A stretch of 64,000 nt of DNA from JAGQIB01 sp041393395 (lineage in GTDB: Bacteria > ARS69), in NCBI GenBank assembly GCA_041393395.1, contig JAWKKG010000008.1:62001-126000 (forward strand). Direction: 5' to 3'. Positions within the stretch are counted from its first letter, which is position 1, and each line of letters opens with the position of its first letter. Below are positions 51,125 to 59,632 of this stretch, one piece after another. The position numbers and the translations under genes were made by a program. The notes under the pieces are model-generated. The model was not told the DNA's origin, did not search any database, and saw only the letters and a list, made by a program, of their open reading frames with translations.

Positions 51125-52257
51125 GAGTCCTGCTCGACGCCCGCACGGTGGGCGTGCAGTTCTCGGGAGTCGGCAACTACGTGCTCGAGCTCGTGCGCGC
51201 GTTCGCCGCGCTCGACGCGGACCACGAGTTCGTGCTGATGGTGCGGGGCGCGTCGCGACTCCGAGACACGTCGCTCGACTCCCGGTTTCGTCTCGAGGAG
51301 GCGCCCTTCTCGCACGAGAATCACCCGCTCGGCGACCTGTGGGAGCACTTCGTGCTGCCGCGCCACGCGAGCGAGGCGCGCGCCGACGTGTTGCACGGCC
51401 CCGCGTTCCTCATCCCCATGATCCGGGGCTCGATCCCGACCGTCGTGACGATCCACGATCTCGTCGCGTACACCCACCGGAACACGATCCCGCTGAAGTA
51501 CGGTCTGTACATGCGCTGGCTCATCGCGCACGCGGTCGAACGCGCAACCCGCGTCATCACGGATTCCGAGAGCGTCCGCGAGAATCTCCTGTCCCGGCTC
51601 CCGGCGGACCCGGCGCGTGTGCACTGCGTTCCTCTGGGCGTCTCGGCGGAGTTCCACGCGCCCGCGGAGCCGCATACGCGGAGCGTGCTCGATCGTCTCG
51701 GGATCCGCGCGCCGTACTACGTCTTCGTGGGCAACCTCGAGCCGCGCAAGAACCTGCCGGGATTGCTCCGAGCCTACCGTCTGCTCAAGAGCCGGGAAGC
51801 CGACGTGCCCGCGCTCGTGATCGCGGGCAAGATCGCGTGGAAGAGCACCGACCTCCGACACGAGCTGGACGCCGCCGAGCTCGCGGGCTCGGTCATCACC
51901 ACCGGGTACGTGGAACCGGAGGACCTGCCGGCACTCTACGCGGGCGCGGAGGCTTTCGTGTTCCCCACCTTCTGGGAAGGGTTCGGCCTGCCCGTGCTCG
52001 AGGCGATGGCGTGCGGGGTTCCGGTCGTGGCGAGCGGACTGTCCTCGATCCCGGAAGTGGCGGGCGACGCGGCCGAGCTGATCGATCCGCACTCGACCGA
52101 ATCGATCGCGAACGGAATGCGTCGCGTGGCGAGGGACCGAGCGTACCGCGACGAGCTGATCCGGCGCGGCTTCGAGCGGGTGACCCGGTTCACCTGGCGA
52201 CGCACGGCGCTCGCCACGCTCGACGTATACGAGCAGGCCCGGAGGAACGGGCGATGA
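51121..52257 (+). CDS. GT4-family glycosyltransferase
   Basis: 378 residues from a GTG at 51121 overlapping the upstream TGA (GTGA). The N-terminal domain has V-G-V-Q-F-S-G-V-G-N-Y-V and the TIHDLVAYTHR block seen in mannosyltransferases of the WbpY/MtfB group. The C-terminal domain shows FVGNLEPRKNLPGLLRA, VIAGK and the EX7E motif E-G-F-G-L-P-V-L-E. Together with the next gene it forms a tandem pair of related GT4 enzymes. The donor may be GDP-mannose or GDP-D-rhamnose made elsewhere in the window (inference). Confidence 0.87.
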   Translation: MRVLLDARTVGVQFSGVGNYVLELVRAFAALDADHEFVLMVRGASRLRDTSLDSRFRLEEAPFSHENHPLGDLWEHFVLPRHASEARADVLHGPAFLIPMIRGSIPTVVTIHDLVAYTHRNTIPLKYGLYMRWLIAHAVERATRVITDSESVRENLLSRLPADPARVHCVPLGVSAEFHAPAEPHTRSVLDRLGIRAPYYVFVGNLEPRKNLPGLLRAYRLLKSREADVPALVIAGKIAWKSTDLRHELDAAELAGSVITTGYVEPEDLPALYAGAEAFVFPTFWEGFGLPVLEAMACGVPVVASGLSSIPEVAGDAAELIDPHSTESIANGMRRVARDRAYRDELIRRGFERVTRFTWRRTALATLDVYEQARRNGR

Positions 52258-53402
52258 GCACGATCGGTATCGACGCGCGCAAGATCCGGGACTTCGGCAT
52301 CGGGAGGTACCTCGCCGGTCTCCTCGAAGGGCTCGCCGACCTTCCGGGGCCGGAGCGCTACGTGCTGTTCCTGCCGCCGGACCCGGAGCGCGCGTTGCCC
52401 GAGGACCTCTCCCGGCGCCTTTCCCCCGAGCGCTTCGAGCGCGCGACCGTGCGTGCGCCGCTGTACTCCCTGCGCGAGCTGTTCGCGTTCCGCGATCTGC
52501 CCGCCCGCCACGCGCTCGCGATCGTCCACTTTCCGCACTACGTGCGCCCGCTCGTGCGCAACGCCCGGGTCACCGTCACGGTGCACGATCTGATCCACCT
52601 GGACTGGGCTCCGTCATTGCCCGCCCGGATCTACGCGAACCGGATGCTCCGGCGCGCGGCGAGAGCGGATCGGATCCTGACGGTCTCGGAGGCGGTGCGT
52701 ACGGATCTCGTTCGACGCCTCGGGGTCCCCGACGGCCGGATCCACGTCGCGCCGAATGCGGTCTCGCCGACGTTCCGTCCGCCGGCTCCCGCCGACGTCG
52801 AGCGCTTCCGGCGCGAGCGCGGCGTGTCGCCCGACGCCGTGCTCCTGGTCGCGTCGCACCGCCCGCACAAGAATCTCCGCGGCGGCATCGACGCGTGGCG
52901 CCTCGCGGGCGCCCACGGCCCGCTGCTCGTGCCCGCCCGCGACGACGACACGGCGGCGCGACTCCGACCGGCCCTCGAGGACACGGGCGCCACGATCCTC
53001 CGCGACGTCGCCGATCGGGATCTCCCGCTTCTGTTCGCGGCCGTACGCGCGGTGCTCGTCCCTTCGCTGGCCGAGGGCTTCGGCCTCGTGCCGCTGGAGG
53101 CCGCCGCCTGCGGCGCCTGCGTGGTCGCCCACGCGCTGCCCGCGCACCGGGAAGGCGTGGGCGACGCCGCGCTGCTCGCGGAGGACCTCACCCCCGACTC
53201 CCTCGCCGCGATGCTCCGGCTGGCGCAGCGGGACGACGCCGCGCGCGACCGCGTGCGGGCCGCCGGCCCCGCCCGCGCGCAGGCGTTCTCGTGGCGGCGC
53301 ACGGCCGAGATCACGCGGGACGTCTGGCGCTCGCTCCTGCCGTCCGCCGCCCCCGGCCCGGGACGCGCCTCGCCGGGCGACGGTCCGGCGGCGCTCTGCT
53401 AA
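52254..53402 (+). CDS. GT4-family glycosyltransferase
   Basis: 382 residues from an ATG at 52254 overlapping the previous stop (ATGA). G-I-D-A-R-K-I-R-D-F-G-I-G-R-Y opens the N-terminal domain, followed by TVHDLIHLDWAPSLPAR and VSEAVRTDL. The donor domain has V-A-S-H-R-P-H-K-N-L-R-G and the EX7E motif E-G-F-G-L-V-P-L-E. It is a paralogue of the preceding gene. The C-terminus has an additional Pro/Gly/Ala-rich stretch. A short 43-bp gap precedes wzm. Confidence 0.87.
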   Translation: MSTIGIDARKIRDFGIGRYLAGLLEGLADLPGPERYVLFLPPDPERALPEDLSRRLSPERFERATVRAPLYSLRELFAFRDLPARHALAIVHFPHYVRPLVRNARVTVTVHDLIHLDWAPSLPARIYANRMLRRAARADRILTVSEAVRTDLVRRLGVPDGRIHVAPNAVSPTFRPPAPADVERFRRERGVSPDAVLLVASHRPHKNLRGGIDAWRLAGAHGPLLVPARDDDTAARLRPALEDTGATILRDVADRDLPLLFAAVRAVLVPSLAEGFGLVPLEAAACGACVVAHALPAHREGVGDAALLAEDLTPDSLAAMLRLAQRDDAARDRVRAAGPARAQAFSWRRTAEITRDVWRSLLPSAAPGPGRASPGDGPAALC

Positions 53403-53445
53403 CATCCCGCGTTCCTGCGGAGGCCCGTTTTCCTGCGAGGATCGG

Positions 53446-54225
53446 TTGCGGAAATCCCTGTCCGAGCTGTGGCGATACCGGGATCTCGCGCGGCTGCTGG
53501 TGGCCAAGGAGCTGAAGCTCCGCTACCGGCGGAGCGTCCTCGGCTTCGCGTGGACGATGCTGAATCCGCTGCTCACCATGATCATCCTGTCGGCCGTGTT
53601 CGCGCACGTCCTCCGCGTTCAGGTGGAGCACTTCCCGGTCTTCGTGCTCAGTGCGCTCCTGCCGTGGAACTTCTTCGCCCAGTCCGTCGTGGGCGGGTCG
53701 CTCACGATCGTCCACAACGAGAGCCTGCTCCGGAACGTGCGCGTTCCCCGGGCGATCTTTCCGGTGGCGCTCGTCACGAGCCACCTCGTGAACCTGCTCC
53801 TGGCGCTCGTCCCGTTGCTGCTCGTGATGATCGTGCTCGGCGTGCCTCCGAAGCCCGGCCTGATCGCGTTGCCTTACTGCCTGCTCGCGCTGTGGACCTT
53901 CACGACGGGCGTCGTGCTGGTGCTCTCGACGTGGACGGTGTTCTTTCGCGACGTCGCGCAGATCGTGGAGGTATTCCTCACCGCGCTGTTCTATCTCACG
54001 CCCGTGATCTACCCGCTGAGCATGCTGCCCGAACAAACCCGGGCGGTGTTCCGGTTGAATCCGGTGCTGTACTTCGTGGAGCCGTTCCGCCAGATGTTCT
54101 ACGAGGGACGGATCCCCGCCGCGTCCGACCTCGCGATCGCGGGCGGTCTCGCGGTCGCGTCCCTGGCGATCGGACTCGCCGTGTTCCGGCGGCGCGAACA
54201 CCTGTTCCTCCACTACCTGTCGTGA
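53446..54225 (+). CDS. wzm: O-antigen/polysaccharide ABC transporter permease
   Basis: 259 residues from a TTG at 53446 with GAGG five bases upstream. Six membrane helices are visible. The ABC-2 signature is present: K-E-L-K-L-R-Y-R-R-S-V-L-G-F-A-W at residues 21-36, and the C-terminal NPVLYFVEPFRQMFYEG loop. With the following ATPase it should export a lipid-linked glycan finished in the cytoplasm, so the glycosyltransferases upstream probably build the whole chain before export. The Wzx/Wzy route is not represented in the window. Confidence 0.93.
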   Translation: MRKSLSELWRYRDLARLLVAKELKLRYRRSVLGFAWTMLNPLLTMIILSAVFAHVLRVQVEHFPVFVLSALLPWNFFAQSVVGGSLTIVHNESLLRNVRVPRAIFPVALVTSHLVNLLLALVPLLLVMIVLGVPPKPGLIALPYCLLALWTFTTGVVLVLSTWTVFFRDVAQIVEVFLTALFYLTPVIYPLSMLPEQTRAVFRLNPVLYFVEPFRQMFYEGRIPAASDLAIAGGLAVASLAIGLAVFRRREHLFLHYLS

Positions 54226-54232
54226 GGATCTC

Positions 54233-55000
54233 GTGAAGACGGCTTCTTCCTCGACTCCGCCGGTCCGCGTCCGCGACGTCGTGATGGAGTTCCGCCTCGT
54301 GCGGGAGTCCCGCCTGTCGCTGAAGGAGGCGCTCATCCGCGCGCTGCGGGGTGAGCGCACGCGCCCCGAGCAGTTCCGCGCGCTGGACGGGATCTCGTTC
54401 GAGGTCGCGCACGGCGAGGCGCTCGGCATCATCGGCGCGAACGGGAGCGGCAAGACCACCACACTGCGTCTGCTCGCCGGCGTCCTGCGTCCCACCGAGG
54501 GCTCGATCGAGATCGACGGCCGGGTGACGACGCTGATCGACCTCGGCGCCGGGTTCAATCCGGAGCTCTCGGGCGGCGAGAACGTGTACCTCGCCGGCGC
54601 CCTCTACGGATTCTCGCAGGCCGAGATGCGCGGGAAGTTCGACCGCATCGTGGCGTTCGCCGGACTCGAGAGTTTCATCGACGTTCCCGTGAAGAACTAC
54701 TCCTCGGGCATGAGCGCGCGACTCGGATTCGCGCTCGCGACCGACGTCGACCCGGACGTCCTCATCGTGGACGAGGTCCTCGGCGTGGGCGACGCGGAGT
54801 TCCAGGCGCGCTGCTTCGACCGGATGCGGCGGTTCCGGGAATCCGGCAAGACGATCGTGTTCGTGTCCCACGATCTGGCGACGGTCCGCTCGTTCTGCGA
54901 CCGCGCAATTCTTCTCCGGCACGGACGATCGATCCGGGAGGGCTCCGCGGAGGAAGTCGTGGCCGCCTACGAGTCCGGTCTGGGACGCGCCGACTCGTAA
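54233..55000 (+). CDS. wzt: O-antigen/polysaccharide ABC transporter ATPase, short form
   Basis: 255 residues from a GTG at 54233 with GAGG five bases upstream, seven bases after wzm. Walker A I-G-A-N-G-S-G-K-T-T-T, the export-type signature N-Y-S-S-G-M-S-A-R-L-G-F-A, Walker B VLIVDEVLGVGD and the H-loop SHDL are intact. The protein stops after the nucleotide-binding domain, without the C-terminal carbohydrate-binding module that recognises a capped chain end in E. coli O9a Wzt. Export may therefore be coupled to synthesis rather than to a terminal cap. Its 3' end overlaps the convergent GT2 gene by 34 bases. Confidence 0.93.
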   Translation: MKTASSSTPPVRVRDVVMEFRLVRESRLSLKEALIRALRGERTRPEQFRALDGISFEVAHGEALGIIGANGSGKTTTLRLLAGVLRPTEGSIEIDGRVTTLIDLGAGFNPELSGGENVYLAGALYGFSQAEMRGKFDRIVAFAGLESFIDVPVKNYSSGMSARLGFALATDVDPDVLIVDEVLGVGDAEFQARCFDRMRRFRESGKTIVFVSHDLATVRSFCDRAILLRHGRSIREGSAEEVVAAYESGLGRADS

Positions 55001-55812
55001 CGGCGCCGCATCTCGCGCCGCGCCTCCGCGCGAACGTCCGCGAGGTGGCGCGAGTGGCTCCCCTCCCGCTGCCGGTAGTAGAAGAGCGTCTCCCGGAGGC
55101 GGACGGCGGACCAGCCCGCCGCCGCGAAACGGACCCAGAGATCCCAGTCCTCGAAGCCCATGCGGAGTGTCTCGTCGAAGCCGCCCGCTTGCTCCCAGGC
55201 CGTTCGACGAAACGGCGCCGCGACCACCACGAAGTTGTCGGCCAGGAGCCGATCCACGTTCCACGCGGGCACCCGGACGAGGTCCTCGACCGCCCCGAAC
55301 TTCCGGTAGTCGAAGTACGCGAGCGCGGCGGCCGGGTTCGCGTCGAGCGCGGCCCGCGTGGCCTCGAGGTACCGGGGACTCACGAGATCGTCGGCGTCGA
55401 CGCATGCGATCGTCGGCTCCTCGGACCCGACGATCCCTGCGTTGCGGGCGGCAGCCGGACCGACGTTCTCCGCGAGTCGCCGGATCTCTCCGCGACGTCC
55501 TCCCTCGAGGGTCGCGATCAGATCCCGCGTCTCGGGATCACTCGATGCGTCGTCCACCACCGTGACCGCGAAGTCTTCTCGCGTCTGACCGGCGAGCGAG
55601 AGCAGCAGGTCCGGCAGCCAGCGCCCGTCGTCGTGGCAGGTGACCACCACCCGCGCGGACGGAGAACCCGGGGGCGGCGTCGCGCGCCACCAGGCGACCG
55701 CCGCGTCGCGGCGCGCCGAGGCCTCGCCGCGCGGACGCCAGGTCGCGCGGCCGGTGAGCCCCGCGTGGACGCGATGCCGGATTCCGCGCGCGAGGCGGCG
55801 CCAGCCGCTCAC
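54967..55812 (-). CDS. GT2-family glycosyltransferase
   Basis: 281 residues from a GTG at 55812 overlapping the next upstream stop (GTGA). After a basic leader of about 45 residues comes a GT-A domain: V-V-V-T-C-H-D-D-G-R-W, VVDDASSD, CVDADDLVSPRYLE (acidic site) and G-F-E-D-W-D-L-W-V-R-F near the end. The acceptor is unknown. It is closely similar in layout to the next gene and to both GT2 modules of the triple enzyme, so these form a local paralogue family. Its end overlaps wzt on the other strand. Confidence 0.86.
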   Translation of the reverse strand: MSGWRRLARGIRHRVHAGLTGRATWRPRGEASARRDAAVAWWRATPPPGSPSARVVVTCHDDGRWLPDLLLSLAGQTREDFAVTVVDDASSDPETRDLIATLEGGRRGEIRRLAENVGPAAARNAGIVGSEEPTIACVDADDLVSPRYLEATRAALDANPAAALAYFDYRKFGAVEDLVRVPAWNVDRLLADNFVVVAAPFRRTAWEQAGGFDETLRMGFEDWDLWVRFAAAGWSAVRLRETLFYYRQREGSHSRHLADVRAEARREMRRRYESARPRPDS

Positions 55813-56615
55813 GTCTCGCCTCCGCCGGTCCGGATCCGCTCGATTCGATGGCGCACCCGTCCGATCCAGCCCGCCGGATCCCGGGGATTCCAGCGTCCCT
55901 TCCACTCGTCGCGAATCGTCGCGAGACGTTCGGTTGCGTACAGATCGCGGTGCACCTCGCGGATACGAGCGGTGATCTCGGGCAGCACCTTCTCCGTGTG
56001 GGTCGACATCGAGCCGCGCCGCACGCGGTACTCGAACAACGGTTCGGGCACGCGCACGCCGTGAAAGCCGGCAGCCCCGAGCGAGATCCAGAACTCCCAG
56101 TCCTCCGCCCCGTCGCGGAAGTCCTCGCGGTAGCCGTGCACCGCTTCCCACGCGCGCCGGCGGATCAGCGCGCACACCGAGATCTGGTTCCGGAACAGCT
56201 CGTCGTGGAAATTGTAGGGCAGCTGGCGGTGAACGCCCGTGCGCTCCCCGAAGAACCGGATGTCGGTGTACGCGAATCCCGCGCGGGGATGCGCGACGAG
56301 GGCCGCCCGGCAGCGCGCGAGGAACCGGGGGTGCAGCCGGTCGTCGGCGTCGAGCGGAACGACGTTCTCCGTGGTGGCGGCCGAGAACCCCGCGTTGCGC
56401 GCGGCGGGAAGTCCGGCATTCGGCTGACGCAAGACGCGAACTCCGGCTTCGTTCGCCAGCGCCGCGAGCACCTCCCGGGTGCCGGCTTCCGTGCTGCCGT
56501 CGTCCACGACCACGATCTCCGCCACCGGAAGCGTCTGGGCCCGCACGCTCGCGACGGCGTCGAGCAACGTGTCCCCCGCGTTCCAGCAGGGGATCACGGC
56601 CGTCGTATCGCTCAT
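55809..56615 (-). CDS. GT2-family glycosyltransferase
   Basis: 268 residues from an ATG at 56615 overlapping the triple glycosyltransferase stop (ATGA). GT-A motifs: A-V-I-P-C-W-N-A-G-D-T, VVVDDGSTEAGT, the GLPAARNAGF helix, PLDADDRLHPRFL and D-G-A-E-D-W-E-F-W-I-S-L. This resembles the subfamily that adds a sugar in short side branches. No membrane helix is seen. The C-terminal 60 residues are a basic, helical tail that may hold it to the membrane or to partners. Confidence 0.86.
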   Translation of the reverse strand: MSDTTAVIPCWNAGDTLLDAVASVRAQTLPVAEIVVVDDGSTEAGTREVLAALANEAGVRVLRQPNAGLPAARNAGFSAATTENVVPLDADDRLHPRFLARCRAALVAHPRAGFAYTDIRFFGERTGVHRQLPYNFHDELFRNQISVCALIRRRAWEAVHGYREDFRDGAEDWEFWISLGAAGFHGVRVPEPLFEYRVRRGSMSTHTEKVLPEITARIREVHRDLYATERLATIRDEWKGRWNPRDPAGWIGRVRHRIERIRTGGGET

Positions 56616-59600
56616 GGCAGCAGGGCTGACCGCTGCAGCCGGTCGAGGAAGTCGTCGCGCCGGCGCTCCGGGCGGAGTCCGGCCGCGAGCGCGGTCAGCT
56701 CCTCGCGCCACGTCGCACGCATTCGCTGCACCGTGAAGTGATCGAGGACCTGCCGGCGGCGCGCGGTCCGCCGCGCCGGATCCCGCGCGGTCGCGAGCTC
56801 GTGCCGGACGGCCTCCCCCCACTCCCGATCCGAGGCGTCGACCGCCAGCAAGCGGCCGAGCTCCGGGGTCACGCATTCCCGCGTCCCGCCGACGTCGCTG
56901 GCGACGACCGCCGTGCCCACCGCGAATGCCTCGAAGACCACGAGTGGCAGCCCCTCGTACCGCGACGTGAGCAGCAGCAGGTCGGCATCCGCGAGCAACG
57001 AGGCGACGTCGTCGCGGTTCCCGAGGAGCGTGGCGCGACCGGCCAGCGGACCGCGCGAGATCTCCCGTTCCAGGGTCGCCCGCAGCGGACCGTCGCCGAT
57101 CAGGGCGAACCGCACGGACGGATCGGCCGCCGCGACGGCCGCCGCGACCCGCACCCAGCGGCGCGGGTCCTTCTGTTCGTCGAGGCGGCCCACGAAAGCG
57201 ACGAGCGGCTCGTCCCCGAGGCCGAGCGCGGATCGCAGCTCGCGCCGATCCCGGAGATCGGGGTGGAACTTCGCGGGATCCACCCCGCAGTGGACGACCT
57301 CGAACCGATCCGGCGAGATCCCGTACGTCGCGCAGGCGTAGTCCCGCAGATCCTCGGTGATCACGAAGCGCCGATCGAGTCGGTCGTGGTGCTCGGCCGA
57401 GATCCGGACCCAGTCCTCGCCGGAGTTGTGCAGATGCAGCATGTCCACGCACGCGAGCTCGTTCGTCAGGTCACGCAGCCGCCCGAGCGCGGTGTAGCCG
57501 ACGGAGGTGTTCCGGTTCAGCACGATCGAGAGATCGCGCGACATCACCAGATACTCGAGAAACGCGCCCCGACCCTCCTCGTCGCCCCCGAGGGCGTCGA
57601 GCTCGAACAGCTCGTCCACGCGTTCCTGGAATCGATCGCGCCAGGCGTCGTCTCCGGCGAGCTCGGTCACGAGCACGACCCGGAACCGGTCCCGCGGGAG
57701 ACCCTCCAGAATGTCGAGGTCCACTCTCTCCGCGCCGCCCACCGTCAGGTGGGGAACGAGATAGAGGACGCCGATCCGCTCATCCGATGGTCGCGTCAGG
57801 CCGAGCGGATCCGGAACGTTCGGACGCCGGTACGACTCGCGCGGGGAGGAGTCCTCGAGCGCGAAGCGACGCGAGAACTCCCGTGCGAGCATCGCCACCG
57901 GGCCCGCGGTCGGGCGCGGGCGGGGCCGGTACCACGGCGGCAGCTCCTGGGGCGCCCGATCCCCGAACGCCACCGGGTTCCGCCGGCGCAGCTCGGATCG
58001 AACGGACTCCGGCGTGCGCCCGCGATCCACGCGAGCCGACCGCCCGGCGTCGTGACGGCGGTAGCGGAACAGCGGCTCGGGGACGAGTCGGCCGGGAATG
58101 GAGAGCGAGGCGAGGCGAAGCCAGAAGTCCCAGTCCTCGTGGAGGTCCGGCACGGTCTCGTCCATCCCGCCGACGTCGAGATAGAGCTCGCGCGGGATCA
58201 ACGCGAAGCTCGTGAGGAAGTTCTCCCGGGCGAGACGTTTCCGGTCGTACGGCTCGAGGCACTTCGCCTCCACGCGACCGAAATGGACCACCCCCGCGTA
58301 CGTGAATCCGACGCGCGGCGTGAGGAGCTTCGCCCAGAGCAACTTCTCGAGCGCGGTCGGTTCGAGCAGGTCGTCCGCGTCCAGGAACACGAGGTGGTCG
58401 CCGCGCGCCGCCTCCGCTCCGGTGTTGCGCGCGGCCGCCGCATCCCCCCGTTCCGTCCGGCGCAGCACTCGAACTCTCGAGCGATCACCGAGACGTTCCA
58501 GCAATGCGAGCGACTCCGGCGCGTCCGAGGCGTCGTCCACGACCACGACCTCGAAGTCGCGGAGTGTCTGGATCTCGAGGCTTGCCAGCGTCTCCTCGAG
58601 CCACCCGTGCGCGTTGCAGAACGGAATCACCACGCTGATCGCGGGACGCGTCGCCGCCTTGCAGGCACGCAGCGCGTCCGCCGCGTAGAGCGACGGGTGC
58701 CTGTCGCGCAGCGCTCGGCGCAGCTCGCGACCCCGTTCGGCCGCGGTGTGGGTCATCGTGCGGCCGTGCCGGCGGTGACGAAACAGCGGAACGGGGACGC
58801 GGATCCCGCGCCCCCCCGCCTCCGCGACCGACAGCCAGTGGTTCCAGTCCTCCCAGCCGTGCCGGAACCCGGCGTCGTAGCCGCCGGCGCGCTCGTACCA
58901 CGCACGCCGGATCAGCGCGCAGACCGTGGGGTGGTTCGACCACAGCAGATCCCAGGGGCACCACTCCTGCGTCTCCCACACGAGATCACGATCCCCGAAG
59001 AACCGCTGATCCGGCCACGCGAATGCGGCGTCCGGATTCTCGAGGAGCGTGGCCGCGAGCAGTTCGACGGCCTCGGGCTCGAGCGCGTCGTCGTTGTCGA
59101 GGAAGAGGAGGAGCTCGCCGCGCGACTCTTCGACGCCCCGTCGGCGCGCGCCGACGAGTCCGCGATTCTCCTGGCGGATCACCCTCACGTGGCTGACGCC
59201 CCGGAGACGCTCCAGCGTGCGGAGGGTCACCGGGTCCGTGGAACCGTCGTCCACCACCACGATCTCGACGTGGGGCCAGGTCTGATCGAGCACGCTCTGG
59301 ACCGCCTCCGCCACGAGATCGCCGTAGTCGTGGCACGGCACGATCACCGAGACGAGAGGCGGCGCGGCGGGGCGCAAACGCTGCAGCCGCCGTCGCAACT
59401 CGGAACGGGCTTCCGGGTACGGGCCGACGTCGGGCGGCGTGTACGGGAGTCCCGATCCCTCCTCGTTCGCGTCCAGCGCGGCCAGGCCGTAGCGGAGAAC
59501 GAACCGGACGCGCTCGACGCGCGCCCGCGCGACACGGGACGCCCACGCGCCCGCCTCGCGAAAGTTGCCGCGAGCCACGAGCCGGGCGAATCGCCCGAGC

Positions 59601-59632
59601 TTCAGCCAGCGGTCACCGGTCGTGGATCTCAA
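56612..59632 (-). CDS. Three-domain glycosyltransferase GT2-GT2-GT4
   Basis: 1006 residues from a TTG at 59632 overlapping the sulfatase-like gene stop (TTGA). Module 1 (about 93-320): V-S-V-I-V-P-C-H-D-Y, VVVDDGSTD, FLDNDDALEPEA and HGWEDWNHWL. Module 2 (about 330-560): S-V-V-I-P-F-C-N-A-H-G-W, VVDDASD, LDADDLLEP and HEDWDFWLRL. Module 3 (about 618-990) is a GT-B enzyme: Y-L-V-P-H-L-T-V-G-G-A-E-R, VGRLDEQKDP and the EX7E motif E-G-L-P-L-V-V-F-E. All three active sites look intact, so one polypeptide could add two or three successive sugars. Modules 1 and 2 are about as similar to each other as to the neighbouring single GT2 genes. Confidence 0.9.
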   Translation of the reverse strand: MRSTTGDRWLKLGRFARLVARGNFREAGAWASRVARARVERVRFVLRYGLAALDANEEGSGLPYTPPDVGPYPEARSELRRRLQRLRPAAPPLVSVIVPCHDYGDLVAEAVQSVLDQTWPHVEIVVVDDGSTDPVTLRTLERLRGVSHVRVIRQENRGLVGARRRGVEESRGELLLFLDNDDALEPEAVELLAATLLENPDAAFAWPDQRFFGDRDLVWETQEWCPWDLLWSNHPTVCALIRRAWYERAGGYDAGFRHGWEDWNHWLSVAEAGGRGIRVPVPLFRHRRHGRTMTHTAAERGRELRRALRDRHPSLYAADALRACKAATRPAISVVIPFCNAHGWLEETLASLEIQTLRDFEVVVVDDASDAPESLALLERLGDRSRVRVLRRTERGDAAAARNTGAEAARGDHLVFLDADDLLEPTALEKLLWAKLLTPRVGFTYAGVVHFGRVEAKCLEPYDRKRLARENFLTSFALIPRELYLDVGGMDETVPDLHEDWDFWLRLASLSIPGRLVPEPLFRYRRHDAGRSARVDRGRTPESVRSELRRRNPVAFGDRAPQELPPWYRPRPRPTAGPVAMLAREFSRRFALEDSSPRESYRRPNVPDPLGLTRPSDERIGVLYLVPHLTVGGAERVDLDILEGLPRDRFRVVLVTELAGDDAWRDRFQERVDELFELDALGGDEEGRGAFLEYLVMSRDLSIVLNRNTSVGYTALGRLRDLTNELACVDMLHLHNSGEDWVRISAEHHDRLDRRFVITEDLRDYACATYGISPDRFEVVHCGVDPAKFHPDLRDRRELRSALGLGDEPLVAFVGRLDEQKDPRRWVRVAAAVAAADPSVRFALIGDGPLRATLEREISRGPLAGRATLLGNRDDVASLLADADLLLLTSRYEGLPLVVFEAFAVGTAVVASDVGGTRECVTPELGRLLAVDASDREWGEAVRHELATARDPARRTARRRQVLDHFTVQRMRATWREELTALAAGLRPERRRDDFLDRLQRSALLP

